Assembly (NCBI GenBank): GCA_017614375.1
Contig: JAGABZ010000013.1
Location: 262,414 to 326,413, forward strand
Source: Spirochaetales bacterium
GTDB lineage: Bacteria > Spirochaetota > Spirochaetia > Sphaerochaetales > Sphaerochaetaceae
DNA length: 64,000 nucleotides
Direction: 5' to 3'
A model generated the notes under the pieces. The model searched no databases. It was not told where the DNA came from and worked only from the letters and a program-made list of their open reading frames with translations. Positions 1 to 7,827 of the stretch are shown one piece after another (the stretch's first letter is position 1; each line of letters begins with the position of its first letter). The translations under genes and the position numbers were made by a program.

Positions 1-549
1 CTCCAGGAGCGCCTGGCCAAGCTCTCCGGCGGAGTTGCCGTGATCAACGTCGGCGCCGCCACCGAGGTCGAACTGAAGGAGCGCAAGCAGCGCGTCGAGG
101 ATGCCCTGAACGCCACCCGCGCAGCAATCGAGGAGGGAGTCATCGCCGGAGGCGGAGTTGCCCTCTGCCAGGCTGCCAAGAACCTTGAGAAAAAGGACCT
201 CAACGACCTCTCCGACGAGGAGAAGATCGGATACAAGATCGCCCGCAGGGCCCTTGAGGAACCGATCCGCCAGATTGCCGAGAACGCCGGTGAAGACGGC
301 TCGATCATCGCCGACAAGTGCAAGAACGCAAAGGTCGGTCAGGGATTTGATGCCAGGAACAACGTCTGGGTGGACATGATGGAAGCCGGAATCGTCGACC
401 CGGTGAAGGTGACCAGATGCGCCCTGCAGAACGCGGCCAGCATTGCTTCGCTGATTCTCACCAGCGAATGCGCCATCACCGACATCCCCGCTCCGGAACC
501 GGCCCCGGCCGGCAACCCCGGCATGGGCGGCATGGGCGGAATGATGTAA
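1..549 (+). CDS. groEL: Chaperonin GroEL (60 kDa), C-terminal part, cut by window edge
   Basis: GroEL is the cytoplasmic chaperonin subunit that forms double heptameric rings and folds proteins with GroES and ATP. The visible 182 residues are open at the 5' edge. They begin in the segment [15 protein letters not shown] and contain the family-typical stretches [26 protein letters not shown] and DPVKVTR, which belong to the late apical, intermediate and second equatorial domains. The protein ends in the classic Gly/Met-rich tail [10 protein letters not shown] strong terminator follows 20 bp after the stop, so this is the last gene of its transcript. Nothing unusual is seen. Confidence 0.98.
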   Translation, partial: LQERLAKLSGGVAVINVGAATEVELKERKQRVEDALNATRAAIEEGVIAGGGVALCQAAKNLEKKDLNDLSDEEKIGYKIARRALEEPIRQIAENAGEDGSIIADKCKNAKVGQGFDARNNVWVDMMEAGIVDPVKVTRCALQNAASIASLILTSECAITDIPAPEPAPAGNPGMGGMGGMM

Positions 550-569
550 GCCCCGCTTGCTTTCAGACG

Positions 570-600
570 CGGCTCTCCGGTCAACCGGGGAGCCGTTTTT
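570..600 (+). terminator. Rho-independent terminator of groEL
   Basis: A perfect 11-bp stem (CGGCTCTCCGG with CCGGGGAGCCG, one G-T pair) closes a TCAA loop and is followed directly by five T. It lies 20 bp after the groEL stop codon. Confidence 0.95.
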
Positions 601-631
601 GCATCCGAATAACCCAGGGATGACCCGGCGA

Positions 632-710
632 ACAAAAAAAAGGCTGCCGTCTATCCTGCCCGGCAGCCCCCAAAAGGGTAAGAATGAATGAAGATGTCTG
701 TAACTTACCC
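632..710. other. Hairpin cluster in the groEL downstream gap; minus-strand terminator shape
   Basis: The 329-bp gap between groEL and the next likely start (550-878) holds no convincing gene. GGCTGCCG (642-649) pairs with CGGCAGCC (661-668) and is preceded on the plus strand by a run of A. Read on the minus strand this is a stem followed by T residues, the shape of a terminator. A second hairpin, GGGTAAG (676-682) with CTTACCC (704-710), follows. Short GC-rich inverted repeats continue to about 830. No minus-strand gene lies close in front of the terminator-like hairpin. Confidence 0.5.
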
Positions 711-878
711 TGTGTTCCTTAAATGAACTTAAAAAGTGAAAAAAGTTTTGCGGGTGTCCCGGATTCGGGAACATTTTTCTTTTTCCGCGTTTTTGTTTCC
801 CTGTTCGGGGACAAAACGCCCCAGCCGGGGAAATCGGTGTTAGGATGGGCGGTGCACCCTTTTCCCGGCAGGCCTCTT

Positions 879-1895
879 ATGACTGAAATGACTTCCGCGG
901 TTTTGGATTACCTGACCGATGTCCGCGACGATGGGGAGAAGTACCGGATAGTCAGGGACCAGCTTCTGGTGTTCATCTACGGCAACTGCTGCTATGTGAA
1001 CATCCGCCAGGAGGACGCGGCCGAATTCCTTGATTTCTGTATGCCGAAGATGCGAACGGCATTGAAAAAGTATGAGTTTTTCGGCATCGACGTCGAATCT
1101 TACGTTTTCGCGGGCATGAAAAGACTGTCCTGGCACTTCTACGCGGAGAGAAACAGGAAAAACCGCCGGACGGGAGCGGGCGATCTTCTGTATTGCGTCG
1201 ACACCGGATACCGCTACGACTCCTATGAATCCCTCTTCGACGACGAGCCCGTCCGGGACGACGAAACCCTCGTTCCGCTGTGCCGCCTCGCCCTTGTCTG
1301 TCTCGGCAGCCCCGTATGGGCGTCACGCGCCAGACTCTACTTCTTGATGGCCAGCCCGATTATGAGCGAACAGCGGTGCAGGCTCCTGTGCTCCCTGTTC
1401 AACCTCCCCCTTGCCCGGTTCATGATCTGCCGTGCCCTGATGTTCCGGCTTCTGGGCAGCCGTGAGACCGGCGAAGTCTATGTCGACCGCTTCAGGAGGC
1501 GGCGGAACCTTTCCTATTGTCTGAACTTCGAGGAATCATTCGGAAGTGTCGCGGAGGCCAGGGACCCGTACCTGCCCTCACAGGAGGCCCCCGTTCCCAG
1601 GCGCGGCATGAAAATCCGCTCGCTGAGGCAGCTTGTCAGCGTTGAGCTGCTCTCCAGGGTCTTTGGTGAGAGCAGGGGAACGGTTTCCTCGAACGTATAC
1701 TACGCAAAGGCGTTGATCGAATGCTGCGCCGACACCGACAGCCCGAAGATGGAAACAATGCCCCAGTACATCCGACAGATCCTGCGCAGGTCGGTAAATG
1801 TCCCTGAAGTCCGTGAAAAACTCGGAAAGCGTCCGCTTTTTGACCTGGACATACCCGGGTTGTTCACTGCCGTGTCCGGGGATTTCCGCAGGTAG
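879..1895 (+). CDS. Unrecognised protein with sigma-70 region-2-like N-terminal part
   Basis: I do not recognise this 338-residue protein with certainty. Residues about 20-95 follow the pattern of sigma-70 region 2: a helix near VRDQLLVFIY, an acidic EDAAEFLDF stretch, a KKYEFFGIDVESYVFAGMKRL helix comparable to the -10 recognition helix, then a basic AERNRKNRR tail. A second possible helix-turn-helix lies near the C-terminus (SVELLSRVFGESRGTVSSN). It could be a degenerate sigma factor or another DNA-binding regulator; this is inference from pattern only. The ORF is open from an ATG at 723. I prefer 879 because the upstream part is low quality, rich in Phe and hairpin-forming; ATG 888 is also possible. 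It converges on the minus-strand gene ending at 1910. Confidence 0.6.
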   Translation: MTEMTSAVLDYLTDVRDDGEKYRIVRDQLLVFIYGNCCYVNIRQEDAAEFLDFCMPKMRTALKKYEFFGIDVESYVFAGMKRLSWHFYAERNRKNRRTGAGDLLYCVDTGYRYDSYESLFDDEPVRDDETLVPLCRLALVCLGSPVWASRARLYFLMASPIMSEQRCRLLCSLFNLPLARFMICRALMFRLLGSRETGEVYVDRFRRRRNLSYCLNFEESFGSVAEARDPYLPSQEAPVPRRGMKIRSLRQLVSVELLSRVFGESRGTVSSNVYYAKALIECCADTDSPKMETMPQYIRQILRRSVNVPEVREKLGKRPLFDLDIPGLFTAVSGDFRR

Positions 1896-1909
1896 GAAAC
1901 CACCCGCGG

Positions 1910-3073
1910 CTACACGCCGGTGAGGATGTACATCGTCTGCGAGATGTCACCCAGATAGCAGTCGCCGTTGTAGAAGTCGATGAACTCGACCTCTTTCCAA
2001 TAACCGTCGGAGAACAGGTCGATTACGCTGTCCTCAACTGCGTTTTCAAGGTCAATGACCCGGATTACATCAGGGTTGACCCCGGTGCCCATTCCCTCGG
2101 TCGAATAGATCCTGCCGTCGTGGTAACAGGCCCCCTGCAGGTAGTAGGAATAGGGGACGTCAAACATCCTGATGATGTCTTCTTTCCGGAGGACGACCAG
2201 ATTCACCCCGAACTGCTCGCTGTACGTCCCGTCGCCCGGGGAAGGAATGTCGAAACAGAAAAAGCGGGTGGTCTTGGGCTCGTCCCGGGTGACGAAGAAC
2301 CACATCTTCCCGTTGTCCGTATCGATTACCATGTTCCCGTACGGAGAGCGGTCGGCACCGATGCCGGAAAGCCACAGCGAGGTATCCTGATCGAATCCGA
2401 TGCGGATGATCTGCACGATTTCTGCCGAGAACCTGCGGCCGTCCCTGGTGATCCGGTAGACCCCGATCGTGCCGAACAGCCTGTCCAGCGAAGTATCGTA
2501 GTTGTTGTACGCGTTTGTGTAGAACAGGGGGAACTCATCGCCCTCGGCAAAGTATGTGCAGCCGAAGCAGGCGCAGTTGGAGTGGGGCGTGAAACGGTCC
2601 AGGGCGTTCTGGTCGAGGTACAGCGTGGCGGCGTACCGGCGCTCCGGCATGTAGTAGACGGATGAGACGCCGGAGGCGTTCAGGCGCATCAGATAGTCCC
2701 CGGAAACAGCACCGTCCTGGCTCAAGCCCATCGTCCCGAGCTTTTGCCGCGTGTATGAGGTGTTAATCCACCTGGCATCGGCTGTCACCTGTCCGGCTTC
2801 GGGATGGGAGACAAACCAGTCCGCCGTCAGTTCGATGACTCCCTCAGTGCAGGTGACCCACCAGCCGTTGAACGAGTATCCCCGGCGCACCGGGTCGCGC
2901 GGCAGTCTGAAGGTTCCGTCGTCTTTCACGGCAGAGACGGCCAGGGGCTGGCCCTGGGACCTGAACGTGACGGACCTTGCCCCTTCGGGAACCGACAGCT
3001 GCGTCGATGCGCAGGAGGTAAAGACGACTGTCAGGACCAGACAGAGAAGGACGGCCGGAAAGAGGCGTTTCAT
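1910..3073 (-). CDS. Lipoprotein with InlB B-repeat, paralog of the next gene
   Basis: This is a 387-residue predicted lipoprotein. The signal peptide ends in FTSC, a lipobox. After it comes an InlB B-repeat (Listeria-Bacteroides repeat) with the family hallmark GYSFNGWW around residues 65-72, followed by about 270 residues that look like repeated beta strands, possibly a propeller. The substrate or ligand is unknown. It starts one base after the stop of the upstream paralog and shares with it a long C-terminal region (for example HSNCACFG against HCNAVCFS, then YYLQGACYHDGRIYSTEG against WYLQGACYHQGKIYSTEG). The pair is therefore a tandem duplication in one operon. It probably sits in the cell envelope facing the periplasm or outside. 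Confidence 0.85.
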   Translation of the reverse strand: MKRLFPAVLLCLVLTVVFTSCASTQLSVPEGARSVTFRSQGQPLAVSAVKDDGTFRLPRDPVRRGYSFNGWWVTCTEGVIELTADWFVSHPEAGQVTADARWINTSYTRQKLGTMGLSQDGAVSGDYLMRLNASGVSSVYYMPERRYAATLYLDQNALDRFTPHSNCACFGCTYFAEGDEFPLFYTNAYNNYDTSLDRLFGTIGVYRITRDGRRFSAEIVQIIRIGFDQDTSLWLSGIGADRSPYGNMVIDTDNGKMWFFVTRDEPKTTRFFCFDIPSPGDGTYSEQFGVNLVVLRKEDIIRMFDVPYSYYLQGACYHDGRIYSTEGMGTGVNPDVIRVIDLENAVEDSVIDLFSDGYWKEVEFIDFYNGDCYLGDISQTMYILTGV

Positions 3074-3074
3074 C

Positions 3075-4274
3075 TCAGATGCCGGTCATTCTGTAGAGGA
3101 ATGCCGTCGGATTGTTGTTGATCTTCTTGTAGTCACCGTACCAGAAGGCTCCGTCGGCGAAGTCGATGTACTCGGCCTCCCGCATGTAGGCGTGGTCGGC
3201 GTAGAGGTCTATGACACAGTCTTCGATTCCGTGTTCGAGGTCCACGACGCGGATTCTCGAGGGGTTGGCGTCGGTGCCCAGACCTTCGGTCGAGTAAATC
3301 TTGCCCTGATGATAACAGGCACCCTGCAGATACCAGGAATAGGGGATGTCGAACGTCCGGATGACATCGGCCTCGGTGAGCGTCATGCCCAAGGAGTCAG
3401 GCTGAACCTCAGGCAGGTCGAAGCAGAAGAACCGGGTCGTGAGGTTTGCGTCGCGGGTGACGAAGACCCAGAGTTTGCTGTTGTCCGTGTCGACTATGAA
3501 GTTGCCCCACGGGGAGCGGTCGGTCCAGGTCTGGCTCTCCGTGTCCCACTTGGAGCGCCACGGCTGGTCATCGGCGAAACTGACGCGGATTATCTGGACA
3601 AGGGTGGTTGAGAACTGGGTGCCGTTGCGCTGGATCCGGTAGACGCAGACCATGCCGGCCCGCTTGTCGTCGAATTCATCCTTGTTGTAGTTGTTGTAGA
3701 TGTTGGCGTAGAGCAGGGGGAACTCATCGCCCTCGGCGTAGTATCTGTTGCTGAAGCAGACGGCGTTGCAGTGGGGCTTGAAGTCGTCTGCCCGGTTGAG
3801 GGTGAATCCCCCGACCTTTTTGCCGGTTGTCCGGGAATAGACGTAGCACAGTCCGGTGCTGTGGAACTTAAAGAACCAGTCGCCCCAGATTGTTCCGTCC
3901 TGGATTACTCCGACCGTGGTCAGTTCCTGCTGCTCAAAGGTGTACGAGGTCTCCAGCCAGCGGGCGTTGACCTTGACTGTGCCCTCTTCCAGATGCTCAC
4001 TGAGCCAGTCCCGGGTGAATTCGACAATGCCCTCCTGCTCGGTGGTTACCCACCAGCCGTTGAAGGTGTAGCCGTCCCTGACCGGAGGTTCGGGCAAGGT
4101 GAATCTGTCTTTGTGCTCGAAAACGGTTTCCGTGATTTTTGCCCCTTGGCTGTAAAACTGGACGCGGATAGTCTGTCCCTCCTTCAGTGGGATGGAACTG
4201 GAACATGACCCGAGCAGAAGCAGACATATGCAGGTGAGAATGATTGAGGCGGCGGTCTGTTTCGTTCTGTTCAT
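3075..4274 (-). CDS. Lipoprotein with InlB B-repeat, first gene of tandem pair
   Basis: This is a 399-residue predicted lipoprotein with signal peptide and lipobox LLGSC. The InlB B-repeat has the hallmark GYTFNGWW. The C-terminal part matches the downstream paralog along its length and ends with a similar LTG motif. The open frame extends 27 codons further upstream, but the start at 4274 is chosen because it gives a clean signal peptide and has AGGAGA about 8 nt upstream. A promoter with TATAAT lies about 30 bp before the start, so this gene leads a two-gene operon. Function unknown; surface or periplasmic ligand binding is the most that can be inferred. Confidence 0.87.
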   Translation of the reverse strand: MNRTKQTAASIILTCICLLLLGSCSSSIPLKEGQTIRVQFYSQGAKITETVFEHKDRFTLPEPPVRDGYTFNGWWVTTEQEGIVEFTRDWLSEHLEEGTVKVNARWLETSYTFEQQELTTVGVIQDGTIWGDWFFKFHSTGLCYVYSRTTGKKVGGFTLNRADDFKPHCNAVCFSNRYYAEGDEFPLLYANIYNNYNKDEFDDKRAGMVCVYRIQRNGTQFSTTLVQIIRVSFADDQPWRSKWDTESQTWTDRSPWGNFIVDTDNSKLWVFVTRDANLTTRFFCFDLPEVQPDSLGMTLTEADVIRTFDIPYSWYLQGACYHQGKIYSTEGLGTDANPSRIRVVDLEHGIEDCVIDLYADHAYMREAEYIDFADGAFWYGDYKKINNNPTAFLYRMTGI

Positions 4275-4302
4275 GGCGCGGTTCTCCTGTAGTCTGAAAC
4301 CA

Positions 4303-4330
4303 ATTATACCTCTTGATTCCCCGCAGGCAA
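4303..4330 (-). promoter_or_regulatory. Sigma-70-type promoter of the lipoprotein pair
   Basis: On the minus strand, TTGCCT (plus 4325-4330), a 16-bp spacer and a perfect TATAAT (plus 4303-4308) lie about 30 bp before the start at 4274. A GCTAAT-N7-ATTAGC hairpin (4341-4359) lies just upstream. Confidence 0.75.
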
Positions 4331-4378
4331 AAAGCATGTTGCTAATACCTGCCATTAGCAGGGCTTCTGACGGGGCCT

Positions 4379-5032
4379 CTACCAGACGAACTCGGTTGAG
4401 ACGGGGATCGAGGCCTCACCGTTGTCGGCGAGGATAGCCTGGCCGGTGCAGGAGCGGTTGGTCAGGGTCAGAAAGACCGCCCAGTCGGCGCATTCGTCCT
4501 CGGTCATCCACTTGCCAAGCGGGGTGGCGGCCATGATTCTGGACCATTTCTCCGGGTCGTCGGTGACAGGGCGGTTTGATTCGGTCAGGACTCCGCCGGG
4601 GCACAGGGCGTTGCAGACGGCTCCCTGCGGGGCCAGACGGCGGGCCAGATTCTTCATGTATCCCAGCAGGCCGGCCTTTGAGGCGGCATAGGCAGGGAAC
4701 TCCGCTCCGGTCAGGGCACTGGCCGATGAGATGAACAGCACGGCTTTAAGGGAAGGGGACAGGTAGCGCTCACAGACATTGATTGCCCCTTTGAGATTGA
4801 CGTCTATGTCGTCCGCCGTGCCCTGAACGCCGGCGTTGCTGATGAGAATCCCGATGCCGTCAAGTTCAGGAAGATCCGCATCGTTGACCGAACAGACGAA
4901 ATGTCTGTAGTTTTCATGCGTAAACGACGGTTCCCGGACATCGATTCCGAAAACCTCGTGTCCTTCCTCCAGAAAGCGCCGGGCGATTGTCCGTCCGATT
5001 CCTCCCGATGTGCCGGTAATCAGAACCTTCAT
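4379..5032 (-). CDS. Short-chain dehydrogenase/reductase
   Basis: A classical SDR of 217 residues, a cytoplasmic NAD(P)-dependent oxidoreductase of unknown substrate. The cofactor glycine motif TGTSGGIG is at residues 7-14, NAG is at about 66-68, the catalytic serine is in ISSAS, and the catalytic YAASK is near residue 125. The length is on the short side for the family (usually about 250). The start ATG overlaps the stop of the VUT transporter (ATGA), so the two are translationally coupled. An open frame runs further upstream but is only a shadow of the transporter gene. Confidence 0.88.
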   Translation of the reverse strand: MKVLITGTSGGIGRTIARRFLEEGHEVFGIDVREPSFTHENYRHFVCSVNDADLPELDGIGILISNAGVQGTADDIDVNLKGAINVCERYLSPSLKAVLFISSASALTGAEFPAYAASKAGLLGYMKNLARRLAPQGAVCNALCPGGVLTESNRPVTDDPEKWSRIMAATPLGKWMTEDECADWAVFLTLTNRSCTGQAILADNGEASIPVSTEFVW

Positions 5033-5781
5033 TGCTGAGCCTCCTTTTGCTTTTCCACGAAATCCAGATAGGCCTGTCCGACCTTGTCCTTTTCCCAGGC
5101 CCTGGCCATCCGGTATCCGAAGCCGGAAAAGGCGACCTCGGCCAGAAGCTCCATCCCGGCCCCGGTCAGAGAGCAGACCAGAACCTGGGTCCAGGTCCAG
5201 CCGAAGAAGAATCTCGAGACGACCGTGGCAAAGACGAGATTGTCTATGAACTGGCTGATTCCCGTCGAGACGAAGGAACGCAGGGCGAACTCGGCGTATC
5301 CGGTCCTGCGGGTCAGGCCTCCGATCAGCCCGTTGAGGGCGCTGTTGAGCAGAAAAGAGATGAACATCGCCAACGCCGAGCCCAGCACGACGTACCACGA
5401 GCCCCCGATTGTGTTGTTCAGCGCCAGGTTGACCGCATCCAGCCCGGTGGAGTAGTACTCCCCCCACTTTCCCGGGGTCAGGGACAAAAGGAAGAACACC
5501 CCGCAGACGCAGAGGTTGATCAGGATGGCGATAACCGAAACCTTGGCCCCGGCGCGTGCGCCGTAGCGCTTGCAGATGCAGTCCAGCGTCAGAAACGAAA
5601 TCCATGAGACACAGAAACCGCAGTCCAGGGCCAGAGTCGGGGTCTGGACCAGCTCCTTGTTTGCCAGGAGGTTCATCGAGATGACGGATACTACGAATAG
5701 GGTGAAAGCCAGGGAGGGAATGTTGCGCAGCAGGGCTTTCGTGTCGCGCAGTTCCCGCCGCACGCGGCCGGAAAGATTCAT
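5029..5781 (-). CDS. VUT-family transporter (YhhQ/queuosine-precursor-type)
   Basis: A 250-residue integral membrane protein with about six hydrophobic segments, matching the VUT_1 (vitamin/queuosine precursor uptake) family; YhhQ of E. coli imports preQ0/preQ1. Features seen are the early FTLFVVSVISMNLLANK helix, a charged cytoplasmic loop KRYGARAGAKV and a C-terminal GMELLAEV segment. AAAGGAGA lies upstream of the start. It is the first gene of an operon with an SDR and has its own promoter and a structured leader resembling a preQ1 aptamer. The exact substrate is inferred from the family, not seen. Confidence 0.85.
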   Translation of the reverse strand: MNLSGRVRRELRDTKALLRNIPSLAFTLFVVSVISMNLLANKELVQTPTLALDCGFCVSWISFLTLDCICKRYGARAGAKVSVIAILINLCVCGVFFLLSLTPGKWGEYYSTGLDAVNLALNNTIGGSWYVVLGSALAMFISFLLNSALNGLIGGLTRRTGYAEFALRSFVSTGISQFIDNLVFATVVSRFFFGWTWTQVLVCSLTGAGMELLAEVAFSGFGYRMARAWEKDKVGQAYLDFVEKQKEAQQ

Positions 5782-5785
5782 GAAA

Positions 5786-5841
5786 TGGTCTCCTTTATGT
5801 TTTATTGTTTAACGAGAAGGATGACAGAGCTAGAACTCCTC
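5786..5841 (-). promoter_or_regulatory. Candidate preQ1-I-like riboswitch in the VUT leader
   Basis: The minus-strand leader carries a short stem (GAGGA with TCCTT), the loop text TTCTAGCT that is highly conserved in preQ1-I aptamers, and an A-rich tail leading to the ribosome binding site AAAGGAG. The usual CTAA of the tail is not seen, and the loop is a few bases longer than typical. The call therefore rests on the loop motif, the position and the VUT gene behind it. Confidence 0.4.
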
Positions 5842-5860
5842 GGGTGCGGGCACCGGGAGC

Positions 5861-5889
5861 ATTATAGCCTCCGTCCGGCTTTTAAACAA
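5861..5889 (-). promoter_or_regulatory. Promoter of the VUT-SDR operon
   Basis: On the minus strand TTGTTT (plus 5884-5889), 17-bp spacer, perfect TATAAT (plus 5861-5866). Transcription would start near 5853, giving a leader of about 70 nt. Confidence 0.8.
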
Positions 5890-5899
5890 CACACCGCCC

Positions 5900-5928
5900 T
5901 TGACCGAAGGTCCGCTCTTTGTTAAATT
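5900..5928 (+). promoter_or_regulatory. Probable promoter of the metal exporter gene
   Basis: TTGACC (5900-5905), a 16-bp spacer and TTAAAT lie about 40 bp before the TTG start at 5969, divergent from the VUT promoter. GTTA-N7-TAAC (5921-5935) overlaps the -10 and could be a small operator. Confidence 0.5.
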
Positions 5929-5968
5929 GCCTAACGTTCGGATACGCAAGCAATACGGAGGCGGTAGT

Positions 5969-6841
5969 TTGAGCTGGGACGGCTTTGTCGACATCATTTC
6001 GGACGCGCTTAAAGACAGCGCGCTGGTGTTCCTGTTCGTGCTGGCCTTTCACGTCCTCATCTCGTTTTTCGACGATGCCCTGGCCGGGCTTCTGGTCCGC
6101 AGACGCAGGACAGGCCCTCTGCTCGGTTCTCTTTTCGGACTGATTCCGCAGTGCGGAACCAGCGTCCTCGGAGCTGACCTGTACGCCCGCGGGATGATTT
6201 CCGCAGGCACCCTTATTGCCGTATTCCTGAGCTGCAGCGACGAAGCCCTGGTCATCCTCTTCGGAGCCGGAGCCGGTTATCTGCCGCGGGCCTTTGCCAT
6301 TATGGGCCTGAAACTGGTCATAGGAACCGTCGTCGGGCTGGCGGCCGACGGGCTTCTGGGCGCCCCGGGCAAAGCCGACCCGCCTGATGGCCCGGGCCAC
6401 GCCGTCACCTGCACACACCGCCATCATGAGGAGCATGTCTCCCCGCTTCACGACCATCTGCTGCACCCCGTCCTTCACGCCCTGGAGATCTTCGCCTACG
6501 TTCTGGCGGTGAATCTGGTCCTGGGGCTGGTCATCGGACTGGTGGGTGAGGACAGTTTCGCCGCCTTCGTCTCGGGCAGCAGGTACTTCGCCCCGGTCTT
6601 CAGCGCCCTTGTGGGGCTCATCCCCAACTGCGCCTCCAGCGTCCTGCTGGCGGAGCTGTACCTCTCCGGCGCGCTTTCCTTCGGGGCCTTGCTCGGAGGA
6701 CTGCTGGTAAACGCCGGATTGGGGATGATGGTGCTGCTTCGGGGCCGGAAAAGCATCAGAGGATGGTTGAGAATCCCCGTGATTTGTTTTACAGTTTCCA
6801 TTGTGGCCGGGTACATCGCCTGCGCGTTAACCGGATTCTGA
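5969..6841 (+). CDS. Putative heavy-metal/manganese exporter, ArsP_2-like membrane protein
   Basis: A 290-residue membrane protein made of two related halves. The first half has LFGLIPQCGTSVLGADLYARG followed by LIAVFLSCSDEAL, and the second has LVGLIPNCASSVLLAELYLSG. This matches the putative ten-helix metal exporter family (ArsP_2, often annotated as putative manganese transporter). Between the halves is a His-rich cytoplasmic loop (CTHRHHEEH, then HDHLLH) suited to metal binding. The start TTG at 5969 is chosen because GGAGG lies 7 nt upstream; the frame is open further up but with no ribosome binding site. The metal transported is not established. Confidence 0.8.
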   Translation: MSWDGFVDIISDALKDSALVFLFVLAFHVLISFFDDALAGLLVRRRRTGPLLGSLFGLIPQCGTSVLGADLYARGMISAGTLIAVFLSCSDEALVILFGAGAGYLPRAFAIMGLKLVIGTVVGLAADGLLGAPGKADPPDGPGHAVTCTHRHHEEHVSPLHDHLLHPVLHALEIFAYVLAVNLVLGLVIGLVGEDSFAAFVSGSRYFAPVFSALVGLIPNCASSVLLAELYLSGALSFGALLGGLLVNAGLGMMVLLRGRKSIRGWLRIPVICFTVSIVAGYIACALTGF

Positions 6842-6865
6842 GTCCCGGCCCGCAAGGAGGGCCGC

Positions 6866-7807
6866 ATGGACACATCGCTTTTCACATCCTGCCGTAACAG
6901 ACTGGTCGAAAACTGCTCAAAGGTAATTGTCGGCAAGGAGTCCGTCACCGAGGAAATTCTCATCGCCCTGGTCGCATCGGGGCACGTGCTTTTGGAGGAC
7001 CTGCCCGGTACCGGAAAGACGATGCTGCTGCGCTCCTTTGCCAGGAGCATCGGCGGGGATTTCCGCAGAATCCAGTTCACCCCGGACCTCCTGCCGTCCG
7101 ACCTCACCGGAATCAACTTCTACGACCAGAAGAACGGTGAGTTCGTCTTCCGCCGCGGACCTTTGTTCTCGAACATCGTGCTTGCCGATGAGATCAACCG
7201 CGCCGTCCCGCGGAGCCAGTCGGCCCTGCTGGAGGTCATGGAGGAAAAGCAGATCACCGTCGACGGCACCACATATCCGATGACCGAGCCGTACATGGTC
7301 CTGGCCACCCAGAACCCGATCGAGTCTTACGGGACCTTTCCTCTGCCCGAAGCCCAGATGGACCGCTTCTTCATGCGCCTGTCGCTGGGGTACATGACCC
7401 GCGAGCAGGAAACCGGAGTCATCGGCCGCACCGACAGCATCAGAATCATCGAAACCCTCGGCCAGGTGGTCAGCACCGACGAGATACTCAAGATGCGCGG
7501 TACCTTCGCCGGGGTGAAACTCGGACCGGAAATCGCCGGCTACATCATGGACATCATCGGGTACACCCGCCAGAGCAGCCTGCTTGTAAACGGAGTGTCC
7601 ACCAGAGGAGCCATAGCCCTGTACAAGGCCGCCCAGATCCGTGCCGCCGTCGAGGGACGCGACTACGTCATCCCCGAGGACGTCAAGAAGGAAGCCCCGG
7701 CGGTCCTGACCCACCGCATCAACCTCACCGGCCGCAGCCACATGGACAGCGCCGGCTTCGTCAACGGGATGCTCGAGGAAGTCGAAGTTCCGCTTGAGAA
7801 ACACTGA
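6866..7807 (+). CDS. MoxR-family AAA+ ATPase
   Basis: A 313-residue MoxR-type AAA+ ATPase, a chaperone-like factor thought to help mature or activate partner protein complexes. The Walker A motif LPGTGKT is at residues 46-52, Walker B LADEINRA is near 108-115, and the sensor region ATQNPIE follows. AAGGAGG lies just upstream of the ATG. The next genes encode a DUF58 protein and a DUF4129 membrane protein, the usual MoxR companions, so they probably work as a unit at the membrane. What the complex acts on is unknown. Confidence 0.93.
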   Translation: MDTSLFTSCRNRLVENCSKVIVGKESVTEEILIALVASGHVLLEDLPGTGKTMLLRSFARSIGGDFRRIQFTPDLLPSDLTGINFYDQKNGEFVFRRGPLFSNIVLADEINRAVPRSQSALLEVMEEKQITVDGTTYPMTEPYMVLATQNPIESYGTFPLPEAQMDRFFMRLSLGYMTREQETGVIGRTDSIRIIETLGQVVSTDEILKMRGTFAGVKLGPEIAGYIMDIIGYTRQSSLLVNGVSTRGAIALYKAAQIRAAVEGRDYVIPEDVKKEAPAVLTHRINLTGRSHMDSAGFVNGMLEEVEVPLEKH

Positions 7808-7827
7808 CGCAGGAAGAGCCCCGACAA

